Source of the DNA: Methylovirgula sp963708155
GTDB taxonomy: Bacteria; Pseudomonadota; Alphaproteobacteria; Rhizobiales; Beijerinckiaceae
Assembly: GCA_963708155.1 (NCBI GenBank)
Contig: OY970183.1
Coordinates: forward strand, 1,116,001 to 1,180,000
Direction of reading: 5' to 3'
DNA: 64,000 nucleotides
The notes beneath the pieces were generated by a model. It searched no databases. It worked only from the letters and a program-made list of their open reading frames with translations, and was not told the origin of the DNA. The first letter of the stretch is position 1. Every line of letters starts with the position of its first letter. Below are positions 20,561-32,549 of the stretch, piece by piece. Made by a program: the position numbers and the translations under genes.

Positions 20561-20641
20561 GCGCGCTTTCCGCCCGGATGGAATCATCCGGCCAATAAAA
20601 ATCGCGCCGATTCATAGTGTTAGAGCGGTAATCCCGCTCCG
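20561..20641 (+). repeat. Dispersed structured repeat, copy A
   Basis: Shares its core (GCGCGCTTTCCG, then ATCGCGCCGATTCA and GAGCG) with 50819-50926. Two hairpins are formed: CCGGATG/CATCCGG and GAGCGG/CCGCTC. It lies just upstream of tRNA-Gln. See the other copy for covariation. Confidence 0.6.
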
Positions 20642-20777
20642 GGAGACTGGCCCTGGCGTTGATGCGCCGCAGGGCCGACGGCGGCGCGACCATAAAGCCA
20701 GCTTTTGCACGTCGCAACCTCTTCCGCCGGGGCCGGGAGTTGATAAATAGCCGGAAAGAGTTCTCCATCGAACCGCC

Positions 20778-22668
20778 ATGCCGGCTTCCGCCCTCCCCAA
20801 TCAGCGACCTGTCGATCTCGGTCCGCTCGACATTGCGCTCACGCCCGGCAGCGACGGCGTGCTCTATGCCCGCTCGCCGATTACGCTCGGCGGCTACTCG
20901 GACAGAGTCACACTCTGGCTCGACCGCTGGGCGGTCCTGCGGCCGGATCAGACCTTCCTCGCCGAGCGTGACGCCAGCGGCGGTTGGACGCGGATCACTT
21001 ATGCGCAGGCTCGCGAGAAGGCGCGCCGGCTCGCCAGCGCACTGCTGACGCGCGGCCTCAGCGCCGAGCGGCCGATGGTCATCCTCTCCGGCAACAGCAT
21101 CGCCCATGCGCTGCTCGGCCTCGCGGCGCTCTATGCCGGCGTCCCCTATGCGCCGATCTCGCCCGCCTATGGGCTCGCGGCACCGGATTTTGCGCGACTG
21201 AAAAGCATCTTCGCCTTGCTGACGCCCGGTCTGGTTTTCGCCGAAGATGGCGCGGCCTATGCGCAGGCGCTTTACGGAGTGCAAGAGACGGCGCGCCTTG
21301 TCGCAAGCGCACCGCCGCCCGGCGCGGAGCTTTTGTCCGACCTTCTGGAAACGCCGGAGACTGCGACGCTCGGTCATGCGGAAAGCGATGTCGGGCCGCG
21401 GACGATCGCCAAATTCATGTTCACCTCTGGCTCGACCGCCGCGCCGAAGGCCGTCGTCACCACGCAGGAAATGCTCTGCGCCAATCAGGCGATGATCGCC
21501 CATGCGCTGCGCTTTCTCGCGGCGGAGCCGCCGGTGCTCCTCGATTGGCTGCCCTGGAGCCACAGCTTTGGCGGCAACCAGAATTTCAATCTCGTCCTGG
21601 CGCACGGCGGCACGCTCTATATCGACGCCGGTCGGCCGACGCCCGACGGCATCGCGGCAACGCTCGCCAACCTGCGCGAGATTTCACCGACGCTGCATTT
21701 CAACGTCCCCGGCGGGATCGACATGCTGCTGCCGCATCTCGCCCGCGACGAGAAGCTCGCGACAAATTTCTTTCGTCATTTGCAGCTTACGTTCCTCGCC
21801 GGCGCGCCGATCGGCCGCGCCACCTATGAAGCATGGAACAAAGCCGCGGTCGCGGCGTGCGGCGAGACAATCCTGGCGATGAGCGGCTATGGCGCGACCG
21901 AATCCGGCCCGGCGACGACCTTCTGGACGCCGTCGATCCGCGCCGAGGGCGGTGTCGGTCTGCCGCTGCCCGGCGCCGAATTGAAGCTCGTGCCGCGCGG
22001 CGAAAAGCTGGACGTGCGTGTCAGAGGACCGAATGTGACGCCCGGCTATTGGCGCGACGAGGCAGCAACGCGCGCGGCTTTCGATGAAGAAGGTTTCTTT
22101 CGCCTCGGTGACGCCTTGCGGCTCGCCGACCCGGCACAGCCACGCCAAGGCTTTTGTTTCGACGGCCGCTTGAGCGAAGATTTCAAACTGGCGAGCGGCA
22201 CGTGGGTCAGCACCGGCCCGCTGCGGGAAGCCTGCCGTGCTGCCTTCGCACCCTTTGCGCAGGAGATCGTCATTGCGGGTGCCGGCCAGCCCTTCGCCGC
22301 CGCCCTCGTCTTTCCGAATTTCGCGGCTTGTAAAAGCCTTGGCCTCGATCCCGCATCGACGCCCGCCGAAATCGTCGCCCACCCCAAGGTCCGCGCCACG
22401 TTTCAGGTTCTGCTCGACGCTTTCGCCGGCGCGACCGGCAGATCGTCGCGGCGGATCACGCGCCTGATCCTCGCTGAGCGAGCCGGCTTCGGCGGCAGCG
22501 GGAGAATTGACCGACAAGCAGGCGTTGAACGCGCAAGCGATCCTCGCCAATCGCGCCGGTTTGCTCCCCGGTCTTTTTTCCGCCACGCCACCGGCGCAGG
22601 TCATCATCGCCGCGGCGCCAGCGCCGGCGCCCGCCGAATATCGGCAAGACGTTGTAATCGCAAAATGA
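20778..22668 (+). CDS. fcs: Acyl-CoA synthetase, feruloyl-CoA synthase-like (one frame break)
   Basis: An AMP-forming acid:CoA ligase of ~629 residues. It has the ATP-binding motif FTSGSTAAPKAVVTT near residue 214, the WLPWSHSFGGNQNFNLVLA stretch seen in feruloyl-CoA synthases, the adenylate motif MSGYGATESGP, and the hinge FDGRLSEDFKL. Such enzymes activate ferulic, coumaric or related aromatic acids for side-chain removal. The frame breaks near 22475. In the next frame it continues AGELTDKQALNAQAILANRA and stops at 22668, as the family requires. No hydratase or aldolase partner is near, so the aromatic substrate is inferred. Confidence 0.72.
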
Positions 22669-22756
22669 ATTGCTGTTTGCCACCCATTCACCTTGCCCGC
22701 CGAAAGAGATCGCGCGGCCGCCGCGCAATTGCTAAAGAGAAGCGCAAATTCGAGAG

Positions 22757-23914
22757 ATGCCCGTGAGCGCCGATCAAAATTCCGCCGCCGCCAAGCGCGC
22801 CGCGTCAGCGGCTCTTGTCGCGCATCTCGAGGCCTCGGGCTATCCGCTCTATGAGCCGCCGATCCTGCAAAAGGCGGCGCTGTTCTTCAATTCGGGCGAG
22901 GATATCCGCAGCCGCCTCTATCTGACGAGCGACCTGTCCGGCGCCGAATATTGCCTGCGGCCGGAATATACGATCCCGGTCAGCGAGCATTATCTCGCCT
23001 CGGATGTCGCCGGGCGCGCCGCCACCTATTCCTATTGCGGGCCGGTGTTCCGCTACCGCACGGATGGCCCGAGCGAATTCCTGCAAGCGGGAATCGAGAA
23101 TTTTGGCCATCCGGACCGGGAAGCCGCCGATGCCGAGATTCTCGGCGTCGCGCTCGATGCCGTTGCCGCGCTTGGCCAAGGCAATCTCGATGTGCGCTTC
23201 GGCGACAACGGCCTGATCCGCGACCTCGTCGCCGCGCTCGACCTTTCGCCGCAATGGCAGCGGCGCATCCTGCGCGGCCATGCGCAGGACAAATCGCTCG
23301 ACGCCATTCTCGCCCAGCCGGCCAACGGCAAGGGCCACGACCACACCGGCGTGCTCGCTGCGCTTCAGGGCGCGGATAAGCAAGGCGCGCGCGCGCTCGT
23401 CGAAGACCTGCTTTCGATTGCCGGCATTTCCACCGTCGGCGGCCGCTCGGCGGCAGAGATCGCCGAGCGGTTCCTCGAACAGGCTGCGCTCAAATCCGGC
23501 CAGGATTTCCCTGCCGAGACGCGCGCCATCCTGAATGAATTTCTCGCCATCGAGACGGACCCGGACCAGGCCTCGGCCCGGCTGCGCCAGATTGCGGCGA
23601 TGACGGGCGTCGATCTCAATGCCGCGCTCGATCGCTTCGACGCGCGGCTTGGTTTCATGGCCGCGCGCGGTCTCGACGTCGCCGATTTCACCTTCTCGAC
23701 GCGGTTTGCGCGCGATCTCGAATATTACACCGGCTTCGTCTTCGAGGCCTTCGAACGCGGCCGCCCGCGCAATGAGCCGATCGTCGGCGGCGGCCGCTTT
23801 GATGGCCTCCTCAAATCGCTCGGCGGCGAAGGGGACATTGGCGCTGTCGGCGCGGCGATCTGGATCGAGAGACTGAAATTGCCTGAACGCGGTCAGACGG
23901 ATTGGTGGCGATGA
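22757..23914 (+). CDS. hisZ: ATP phosphoribosyltransferase regulatory subunit HisZ
   Basis: HisZ is a catalytically dead histidyl-tRNA-synthetase paralogue that binds the short form of HisG and confers histidine feedback control. The 385-residue protein shows class II synthetase motifs (YPLYEPPILQKA, LRPEYTIPVSEHYL, FRYRTDGPSEFLQAGIENFG, and GGGRFDGLLKSLGG near the C terminus) but no anticodon-binding domain. Its stop overlaps the hisG start as ATGA, so the partners are translationally coupled. Confidence 0.93.
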   Translation: MPVSADQNSAAAKRAASAALVAHLEASGYPLYEPPILQKAALFFNSGEDIRSRLYLTSDLSGAEYCLRPEYTIPVSEHYLASDVAGRAATYSYCGPVFRYRTDGPSEFLQAGIENFGHPDREAADAEILGVALDAVAALGQGNLDVRFGDNGLIRDLVAALDLSPQWQRRILRGHAQDKSLDAILAQPANGKGHDHTGVLAALQGADKQGARALVEDLLSIAGISTVGGRSAAEIAERFLEQAALKSGQDFPAETRAILNEFLAIETDPDQASARLRQIAAMTGVDLNAALDRFDARLGFMAARGLDVADFTFSTRFARDLEYYTGFVFEAFERGRPRNEPIVGGGRFDGLLKSLGGEGDIGAVGAAIWIERLKLPERGQTDWWR

Positions 23915-24892
23915 GCGAACTCGAAAAGACGCAGCTCATTCTCGCCGTGCCGTCGAAAGGCCGGCTGCAGGAGAATGCCGCCGCTTTCTTCGCCCGCGCC
24001 GGGCTTCAATTCGTGCAAGGCCGGGGCGCGCGCGATTATCGCGCCAGGATCGCCGGGCTCGACAACGTCGAGGTCGCCTTCGTCTCGACTTCGGAGATCG
24101 TGACGCATCTTGCGGCCGGCACCGCGCATCTCGGTATCACCGGCGAGGATCTGGTGCGCGAAAGCATCCCGGACGCCGATTCGAAATGCGAGTTGCTGGC
24201 GCCGCTCGGCTTTGGCTATGCCAATGTCGTCGTCGCCGTGCCGCAGGCCTGGATCGACGTTAGGACGATGGCCGATCTCGAAGATGTCGCGCTTGCCTTC
24301 CGCGCCAGGCGCGGCGAGCGGATGCGGGTCGCGACCAAATATGTGAACCTGACGCGACGCTTCTTCGCCGAAAGCCATGTCACCGATTATCGCATTGTCG
24401 AAAGCCTCGGCGCGACCGAGGGCGCGCCCGCCGCGGGCACGGCGGAGCTGATCGTCGACATCACGACGACGGGCGGCACGCTCGTCGGCCAATGCGCTGA
24501 AAATTCTCGACGACGGCGTCATCCTGCGCTCGGAGGCCAATTTCGTCGCCTCGCTCACGGCGCCGTGGACAGACGAGACACGCGAGGCCGCCCGCATCAT
24601 TCTCTCGCGGATCGCGGCGGAAGAAATCGCGCGCACGACGCGCGAGGTTTCAGCGCGCATCGTCCAGGCGGATGTCGAGCTTTTCGCCCATGCCGAGGTT
24701 CTCTTTTCGGCGCGGCCGCGCCGCCATCTCGCCGACGGATGGCTGACGCTGACCTGCCCCAAAGATAAAGTTCCGGCACTTGCCGATTGGCTTCTGGCGC
24801 AGGGCGCGGCGGAAGTCAGCGTCACGCAGCTCGACTATGTGTTCGACGAGAAGAACAAGCTTTACGAAAAGCTCGCGGCGCGGCTTTCCTAG
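23911..24892 (+). CDS. hisG: ATP phosphoribosyltransferase HisG, short form (one frame break)
   Basis: The first enzyme of histidine synthesis joins ATP and PRPP. The N-terminal ILAVPSKGRLQENAAAFF and GITGEDLVRE are typical, and the phosphate-binding block VDITTTGGTL lies near residue 190. The frame breaks near 24488. Removing one G gives TLVANALKILDDGVILRSEA and a product of ~326 residues ending at 24892. This long alpha-type variant needs HisZ, encoded immediately upstream. Because the enzyme is essential for prototrophy, the break is very likely a sequence error. Confidence 0.92.
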
Positions 24893-24903
24893 AACGGCGG
24901 ACC

Positions 24904-27018
24904 TTACTCCGCCGCCTTCCCCACGTTGTCCTTCGGCGTGAACACGCCGGCCCCGCCCGACGGCTGCATTTCGAGCCGGCGTTCGTGATATTGCTCGATG
25001 GTCGACCGATGCCCGATCGAGACGATCGTGGTCTTGGGAAGTCTTTCGCGCAGAGCCTGATAGATGCCGGCTTCCATCGGCTCGTCCATCGCCGTCGTCG
25101 CCTCATCGAGAAATAGCCAGTCCGGCTTCTCCAGCAAAGCGCGCGCGATCGACAACCGCTGCTGCTCGCCGCCGGACAATTGCTGCTGCCAGACGCCCTC
25201 GACATCGAGCTTGTCCGCCAGATAGCCAAGCTGGACCGCGTCGAGCGTGCTGCGCAATGTCGCCTCGTCATAGAGTTCCGGCGCGCCGGGATAGGCGAGC
25301 GCGGCACGCAAGCTGCCGATCGGGATATAAGGCTTTTGCGGCAGCAGCATCAGCTTCGCCGATGCGGGAAGATCGATCTTGCCCTGACCATAGGGCCAGA
25401 TGCCGGCGATGGCGCGGAACAAGGTCGATTTGCCGGAGCCCGAGGGGCCGACGAAGAGCGCCGGGATCTCCGAAACGAGATCGAGATTGGCATCCTCGAC
25501 GATCGTGCGGCCGTCCGGCAGGCGCAACGTCACTTCCGCGAGACTGACATTCGCGGCGCCCGGCGAGACAGGCGCGGGCTGCGGGCGCAGCTCAAAGGCA
25601 TCGGCCTTTTCGATCGACTGATCGAAGGATGTCAGACGATCGAGGACGGATTTGTAATCGGCGAGATAGACATAATAGGTGACGACGAAGGTCAGCGCAC
25701 TGTTGACGTTGCTGAAGGCGCTCGCCGTCTGCGTCATGATGCCGAGCGTGATCTTGCCGGCGAAATAGAAGGGCGCGGAGACAATATAGGGGATGAACGG
25801 ACTGATTTGCGAATAGGAGGCGGTAAAGGCCGTCAGCCGTTTGCGGCAGGCGATGATCTCGAAATAATTCGCCACGATCGCGCCGAACCGCGCCCGCAGT
25901 GTGCGTTTTTCGGTCTCCTCGCCCGAGAGCAGCGCGACCTGTTCCGTATATTCGCGCAGACGCGCGAGCGAAAAGCGGAAGTCGGCCTCATAGCGCTGGC
26001 GTTTGAACGAGAGCAGCGCGAGCGGGTTGCCGATCCAGTGCGTCAGCCACGTGCCGACCGCGGCATAGATGAGCGCCGTCCAGAAGAGGAAGCCCGGCAC
26101 GGCGATATGCGTCCCCGGCAAAGTGAAATTAGCCGAGAGAATCCAGAGCAGGATGGCGAAAGACACCAGCGAGCTCAGGTTCGAGATGAGCAGGATCGAG
26201 AAGGAATAGATGCCGTAGCCAACATCGCCGCCATCGATAAAGCGGCTGATATCCTCGGAGATGCGCTGGTCCGGATTATCGGCGGGCGAACCGGAGAGCG
26301 ACATGCGGTAATGGCGGTGATTGTCGAGCCAGCGGTCGAGATAATAGCCCGTGAGCCAGCGCCGCCAGCGAATGACCATCGTCGAGGTGACGACATATTC
26401 GACGACGGCGGCGAAAATATAGAGGAAGGCCCACACCATGAAGACGGTGAAGAGCTGATACCAGAAGGCTTTGGCGTCCTTGTTCTGGATCGCGTTGAAC
26501 CAGTCGCGCGAGAAGAACGAAAGACGGATGTTGATGCCGACCTCGGCCTGATTGATGAGGACGAGGAAGACCACCATCGCGGCGCCGATCTTGCGCTCGG
26601 CGGCCCGATAGGACGGGAACGGCCAGATCCTGGCATTGGCGACGTCGCGCGAATCGAAATACCGGTCGGCGATCCGCATCATCGCGCGGACCAGCGGCAC
26701 GAAAGAGATCGCATAGACGCCAATCGCGAAGAACGCGACGCTGAGCGGCAAGCTCTCGGGAATCTCGTAATCGGCCCATTCGCGGGGCCATTGATGAAGC
26801 TGCGCGGCGAGGCAAAGCACGCCGAAGACGACGACTTCGATCGCGAAAATCGCGACGAAAATCCGCAGATAGCTCGAAATATGCCGCGACCGGAATGTTG
26901 TATAGGCGCAGATGAGCGAAGTCGCAGCGAGCAGCCCGGTGGTCGTATCGCCGATCCTGACGGCGACGAATGCGGCGGCGGCGGCGAAAAGCGCGACGAG
27001 AATTGCAAGACTTTTCAT
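24904..27018 (-). CDS. ABC transporter, permease fused to ATPase (BacA/Rv1819c/YddA type)
   Basis: The 704-residue protein has an N-terminal membrane part (at least six segments) of the SbmA/BacA-like type, with NKDAKAFWYQLFTVFMVWAFLYIF and WRRWLTGYYLDRWL. A C-terminal ATPase domain follows, with Walker A FVGPSGSGKSTLFRAIAG near residue 525, the signature LSGGEQQRLSIARALL, and Walker B WLFLDEATTAMDE. Relatives import peptides, or in mycobacteria cobalamin and other hydrophilic molecules; others have unproven roles. It converges on hisG with 11 bp between stops. Confidence 0.88.
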   Translation of the reverse strand: MKSLAILVALFAAAAAFVAVRIGDTTTGLLAATSLICAYTTFRSRHISSYLRIFVAIFAIEVVVFGVLCLAAQLHQWPREWADYEIPESLPLSVAFFAIGVYAISFVPLVRAMMRIADRYFDSRDVANARIWPFPSYRAAERKIGAAMVVFLVLINQAEVGINIRLSFFSRDWFNAIQNKDAKAFWYQLFTVFMVWAFLYIFAAVVEYVVTSTMVIRWRRWLTGYYLDRWLDNHRHYRMSLSGSPADNPDQRISEDISRFIDGGDVGYGIYSFSILLISNLSSLVSFAILLWILSANFTLPGTHIAVPGFLFWTALIYAAVGTWLTHWIGNPLALLSFKRQRYEADFRFSLARLREYTEQVALLSGEETEKRTLRARFGAIVANYFEIIACRKRLTAFTASYSQISPFIPYIVSAPFYFAGKITLGIMTQTASAFSNVNSALTFVVTYYVYLADYKSVLDRLTSFDQSIEKADAFELRPQPAPVSPGAANVSLAEVTLRLPDGRTIVEDANLDLVSEIPALFVGPSGSGKSTLFRAIAGIWPYGQGKIDLPASAKLMLLPQKPYIPIGSLRAALAYPGAPELYDEATLRSTLDAVQLGYLADKLDVEGVWQQQLSGGEQQRLSIARALLEKPDWLFLDEATTAMDEPMEAGIYQALRERLPKTTIVSIGHRSTIEQYHERRLEMQPSGGAGVFTPKDNVGKAAE

Positions 27019-27261
27019 GGAGACCGTTCAACTAGAGCAAAGGACGTCGGTATTGAATCGGCATGGCGTCCTTATGGCTTTTAATCACATCGGATCGCCT
27101 CGAAAACGGCCGCGCGCACTTCGGCCCGATGCCCGCTGCAGCGTCTTGGGCGATCAAACACGCTTTAGCGCACAGGCGCAAATCGCAGCCTAGTTACAGC
27201 TTTGTAATCTTCGCGGTTTTATGGGGATGCGCGCGGGCGCAGGATTTCGGCGTGCTGCCCG

Positions 27262-27609
27262 CTAGTCCTGCAATTCCTGCGCAGATTCGGCGCTTTCGCC
27301 GTTGATGATTGCGACAAGAACGGGCGATGGCCGAAAGGTGAGAACCCGGCGAGGCTTGATCGGGACTTCAATGCCGGTCCGCGGATTGCGGCCGATCCGC
27401 TCGCGCTTGGCGCGAACCGAGAAGAGGCCGAAGGAGCGCAGCTTGACGGTCTCGCCGCGAACGAGCGCAGCGGAAATTTCCTCCAAAGTCATTTCAAAAA
27501 TATCGCGTGCCTGGGCGCGGGAAAGACCCTTGCATGACTCATAAACGGCATTCAGCAGATCAGCCCGGGTGGCTGTTTTCTTGCTCTCCGTCGGCGTCTC
27601 CTGCCCCAC
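27262..27609 (-). CDS. HU/IHF-family DNA-bending protein, IHF alpha-like
   Basis: The product is ~115 residues. The HU/IHF fold is clear: TRADLLNAVYESCKGLSRAQ, RGETVKLRSFGLFSVRAKRE and the DNA-inserting arm RIGRNPRTGIEVPIKPRRVLTF. It is closer to IHF alpha than to HU by these segments. GTG 27609 is chosen because AGGAGGAAGAGAA precedes it; an open frame extends to ATG 27654 with no such site. It could be a second, divergent IHF alpha copy rather than the main one. Confidence 0.75.
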   Translation of the reverse strand: MGQETPTESKKTATRADLLNAVYESCKGLSRAQARDIFEMTLEEISAALVRGETVKLRSFGLFSVRAKRERIGRNPRTGIEVPIKPRRVLTFRPSPVLVAIINGESAESAQELQD

Positions 27610-27768
27610 TTCTCTTCCTCCTAATCCAGCTCTCGCAAGCGCGGGGTCGACCATTCGGTTCCGAATATCGAACGAACCGCGCCGCGCGATGCAGTTTTAG
27701 TCAGTGATCCGCGCACGACAAACAGATATTCTTGTCCCATGCACTTGGCCGCACAAGTGGAGTAAACA

Positions 27769-27794
27769 AAAAGCCCCGGAATCCCGGGGCTTTT
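27769..27794 (-). terminator. Rho-independent terminator of groESL
   Basis: An 11 bp stem (AAAAGCCCCGG/CCGGGGCTTTT) with a 4 nt loop is followed on the minus strand by a T run. It lies 35 bp past the groEL stop. Confidence 0.85.
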
Positions 27795-27828
27795 AAGTGT
27801 CGTTTCGCACAAATGCGAATAATGCGAA

Positions 27829-29472
<1,644 letters not shown>

Positions 29473-29514
29473 TTTGGAAAACTCCTGAATTGGGGGGCGC
29501 TAGAGCCGGGACAT

Positions 29515-29802
29515 TCAGCCGACGATGCCGAGAATGTCGCTCTCCTTCATGATGAGGAGATCCTGGCCATCGATCTTGACTTCGGTTCCGGACCACTTGC
29601 CGAAGAGAATGCGGTCGCCGGCCTTAACATCGAGCGGGACGAGCTTGCCGGCCTCGTCGCGGGCGCCGGGGCCTACGGCGACGATCTCACCTTCCTGCGG
29701 CTTTTCCTTCGCCGTGTCGGGGATAATAATGCCGCCCTTCGTCTTTTCCTCGCCTTCGAGGCGCTTGACGACGACGCGGTCATGCAGGGGTCGGAAAGTC
29801 AT
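29515..29802 (-). CDS. groES: Co-chaperonin GroES
   Basis: The 95-residue ring cap of GroEL reads MTFRPLHDRVVVKRLEGEEK, the mobile loop TKGGIIIPDTAKEKPQEG, and the C-terminal ESDILGIVG. ATG 29802 has AAGGAAG upstream; the open frame to 29895 is not used. First gene of the groESL operon. Confidence 0.97.
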   Translation of the reverse strand: MTFRPLHDRVVVKRLEGEEKTKGGIIIPDTAKEKPQEGEIVAVGPGARDEAGKLVPLDVKAGDRILFGKWSGTEVKIDGQDLLIMKESDILGIVG

Positions 29803-29884
29803 GCGTTGCTTCCTTGAACGTTTCGCGAACAACGCCGCAGCCGATCGGCCCCCGGCGCTGCACGGATTAAAAAGTGACTGGCCG

Positions 29885-29911
29885 TTAGCACTCACGGTCG
29901 GCGAGTGCTAA
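29885..29911 (-). promoter_or_regulatory. CIRCE operator (HrcA binding site)
   Basis: A perfect TTAGCACTC-N9-GAGTGCTAA inverted repeat lies 82 bp upstream of groES. This is the known operator for the heat-shock repressor HrcA. hrcA itself is not in the window. Confidence 0.96.
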
Positions 29912-30043
29912 CGTCGCCTTGGACATAGGCGGGGCGCCGGGGGCTGTCAAGGAGAGCGCGGCCTTGCATTCGCAAATCAGGCCCGCGAAACCGCGTCCGA
30001 TCAAGCAATTCGGTTAATGGCGGCGGCGGGAGCCGGGCGGCGT

Positions 30044-31552
30044 CTAGAGGTTGATCGCGACGAAGCGCACTTCGCCCTGCGGCGTCGAGACAAGCAGCAG
30101 CGCGAGCTTCTTGCCGGCGCCCTTCAGCGCGCGCATTTTACGCGCCACATCGGCTGGCATCCGGACCGGATCCTGATTGACTTCCAGGATCACCTCGCCG
30201 GGCAGGATGTTCTTCTGCGCCGCCGGGGAATTCACATCCACCCCGGTGACCACGACCCCCGCGGTGACCGAATCCTTGATCGCATATTTCAGCCGCGAGG
30301 TCTCATCAAGGGCGGAGAGCGCCATGCCGAGGGCCTTCTCGCCCGCGGGCGCCGCCAGTTTCCGGCTCTCCCCGGGATCGCCGGCCGCGAGCGTCGCCTG
30401 CTGCTCGCCATCCTCCAGCCGGCCAAGCTTGACCATCTTGGTCAACTCCTGGCCCTTGCGGACGACGACGATGGCGACATCCTTGCCGACCGGTGTCGAG
30501 GCCACAAGCTTGGGCAGATCATGCGACTCGCCGACATCGACACCGTCAAACTTGACGATAACGTCGCCCGTCTCGATCCCCGCTTCGGCCGCCGGACCGC
30601 CGTCGTCCGTGCCCGCGACGAGCGCGCCGCGCACCTTGCCGAGGTCGAGGCTCTGGGCGATCAAATCGTCGATCGACTGAATGCGCACGCCCAGCCAGCC
30701 GCGCCGCGTCTCGCCATATTTGCGCAATTGATCGATGACCGGCACGACCGTGTCCGAAGGCGTCGCAAAGCCAATGCCGATGGAACCGCCGGACGGTGAG
30801 AGGATGGCGGTATTGATGCCGATGACCTCGCCATCCATGTTGAATAGCGGGCCGCCCGAATTGCCCTTGTTGATAGCCGCGTCGGTCTGGATGAAATTGT
30901 CATAGGGGCCGGAATCGATATCGCGGTGGCGCGCCGAAACGATGCCCGCCGTTACGCTGCCACCAAGGCCGAAGGGATTGCCGACGGCAATCACCCAGTC
31001 ACCCACGCGCATCTTGTCGCTGTCGCCGAACTTGACCGCCTTCAGCGGATGATCCGCCTTCACCTTGAGCACGGCCACGTCGACCTTGGCATCCTTGCCG
31101 ATGACCTGCGCCTTCAGCTTCGTGCCGTCCGTAAAAATCACCGTCACTTCGTTCGAATCGGCGATGACGTGATTGTTGGTGATGATGATACCGGACGGAT
31201 CGATGACGAAACCCGAGCCGAGCGAATTCGAGCTGCGCATAGGGCGCCCGGCGTCGCCGTCGCCTTGCTGATGGCGGCGTAGAAATTCATCGAAGAGATT
31301 GTCGAACGGCGTTCCGGGATCGACATTCGAACCGCCTGCGGAATCCTTGTCCTCATAGGTCTGGGTCGCGGAAATGTTGACCACCGCGTCGCTGACCGAG
31401 GCGGCGAGATCGGCGAAAGAATCCGGCCGTTCGCCCGCTGAGGCCGGGAGTGCACTGGCGAAACCCCAAAGCAGAAGACCGCTCGCGGCAGCCGCCAACA
31501 GAACATGCCGCGCGCGAGGGAAAGCAGCCGCAACTTGCCGGAACAAAATCAT
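30044..31552 (-). CDS. degP: Do-type periplasmic serine protease (DegP/MucD)
   Basis: A periplasmic quality-control protease and chaperone of ~502 residues. A signal/anchor segment (LLAAAASGLLLWGFASALPAS) is followed by a trypsin-like domain with the catalytic His in NNHVIAD (~130), Asp in DVAVLKV (~160) and Ser in GNSGGPLF (~234). Two PDZ domains fill the C-terminal half. It follows hflC in the same direction, a common order in alphaproteobacteria, where HflKC and DegP act together in envelope protein turnover. Confidence 0.93.
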   Translation of the reverse strand: MILFRQVAAAFPRARHVLLAAAASGLLLWGFASALPASAGERPDSFADLAASVSDAVVNISATQTYEDKDSAGGSNVDPGTPFDNLFDEFLRRHQQGDGDAGRPMRSSNSLGSGFVIDPSGIIITNNHVIADSNEVTVIFTDGTKLKAQVIGKDAKVDVAVLKVKADHPLKAVKFGDSDKMRVGDWVIAVGNPFGLGGSVTAGIVSARHRDIDSGPYDNFIQTDAAINKGNSGGPLFNMDGEVIGINTAILSPSGGSIGIGFATPSDTVVPVIDQLRKYGETRRGWLGVRIQSIDDLIAQSLDLGKVRGALVAGTDDGGPAAEAGIETGDVIVKFDGVDVGESHDLPKLVASTPVGKDVAIVVVRKGQELTKMVKLGRLEDGEQQATLAAGDPGESRKLAAPAGEKALGMALSALDETSRLKYAIKDSVTAGVVVTGVDVNSPAAQKNILPGEVILEVNQDPVRMPADVARKMRALKGAGKKLALLLVSTPQGEVRFVAINL

Positions 31553-31643
31553 CCACATCTCCTGCTCGCGCGAAAGCTAGCCCATTGCGTGGACGAGTTC
31601 ACGCAGATTTTGCAGCGCCTCTGGAGCCCCGCTCGCCCGTAAC

Positions 31644-32549
31644 TCAATGCGCGACGGAGGACGGCGCCGCGCTCGCCGCGCCCGTAGGCTCGAAGAAGCG
31701 GAAGAAGGCTGATTTCGGGCTCAGCACATAGCGCGTGTTCGACGGCTTCAACCCCGCGACATAGGCCTGCATCGAGCGGTAGAAGGCGAAAAATTCCGGA
31801 TCCTTGCCGAAGGCCGCTGCGAAAATGCGCGCGCGCTCGGCATCGCCGGCGCCGCGGATCTGATCGGCATCACGTTGCGCATCCGCTTTCAGGACCACAG
31901 CGTCGCGGTCCGCCTTGGCGGTGATCTCCTGCGCCTGCTCGGTGCCCTGCGCGCGGAAAAGCGCCGCCTGGCGCGCCCATTCGCTTTGCATGCGGCTAAA
32001 CACTTTTTCGGAAATCTGCTGCGGCAGGTCGGTCCGCCGGATGCGCACATCGACGGCGGCAACGCCGAGCTTGGCCGCCTGCTGATTGACCTGCTCGCGA
32101 ATGGCGCCCATCAGGGCTTCGCGTTCGCCGCTGACAATTTGCGTGAGGCTAGCGTCGCCGAGAACCCGGCGCACCGCTGAATTGAGAATATAGCCAAGCT
32201 GCTCATCGGCGCGATCTGTATCGCCGACTGTCTGATAGAATTTCAGCGGATCGGCGATGCGGTATCTCAAGAACGAATCGACTTCGACCCGGGTGTTGTC
32301 GGCCGCGAGAACTTCCTGCGTCGGCGTCTCGACGTCGAGAATGCGCTTGTCGAGCAGGACGACATTCTCGATGAAGGGAATCTTGAAATGCAGCCCCGGC
32401 TCGGTGACGAGGCCGCGCCCGGCGACAGGATCGCCGAAGCGCAGGACCAGCGCCTGCTCGGTCTGGCCGACGGTGAAGATCGACGCAGCCGCGAGGACAA
32501 CGGCCGCGATGGCAACGAGGACGATGAAAAAGCCGGTCGCGCTCTTCAT
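31644..32549 (-). CDS. hflC: FtsH protease modulator HflC
   Basis: The 301-residue SPFH-domain protein is anchored by one N-terminal membrane segment (FFIVLVAIAAVVLAAASIFTV) with its domain in the periplasm. HflC and HflK form a large complex that cages FtsH. The typical core PGLHFKIPFIENVVLLDKRILD and the region DAQRDADQIRGAGDAERARI are present. Its start overlaps the hflK stop (ATGA). Confidence 0.95.
   Translation of the reverse strand: MKSATGFFIVLVAIAAVVLAAASIFTVGQTEQALVLRFGDPVAGRGLVTEPGLHFKIPFIENVVLLDKRILDVETPTQEVLAADNTRVEVDSFLRYRIADPLKFYQTVGDTDRADEQLGYILNSAVRRVLGDASLTQIVSGEREALMGAIREQVNQQAAKLGVAAVDVRIRRTDLPQQISEKVFSRMQSEWARQAALFRAQGTEQAQEITAKADRDAVVLKADAQRDADQIRGAGDAERARIFAAAFGKDPEFFAFYRSMQAYVAGLKPSNTRYVLSPKSAFFRFFEPTGAASAAPSSVAH

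Noticed and set aside
25180..27084. Long plus-strand open frame (634 codons) opposite the ABC transporter
   Set aside because: Product is Arg/Asp/Glu-rich low-complexity sequence with no domain; the opposite strand has a complete ABC transporter with all motifs.
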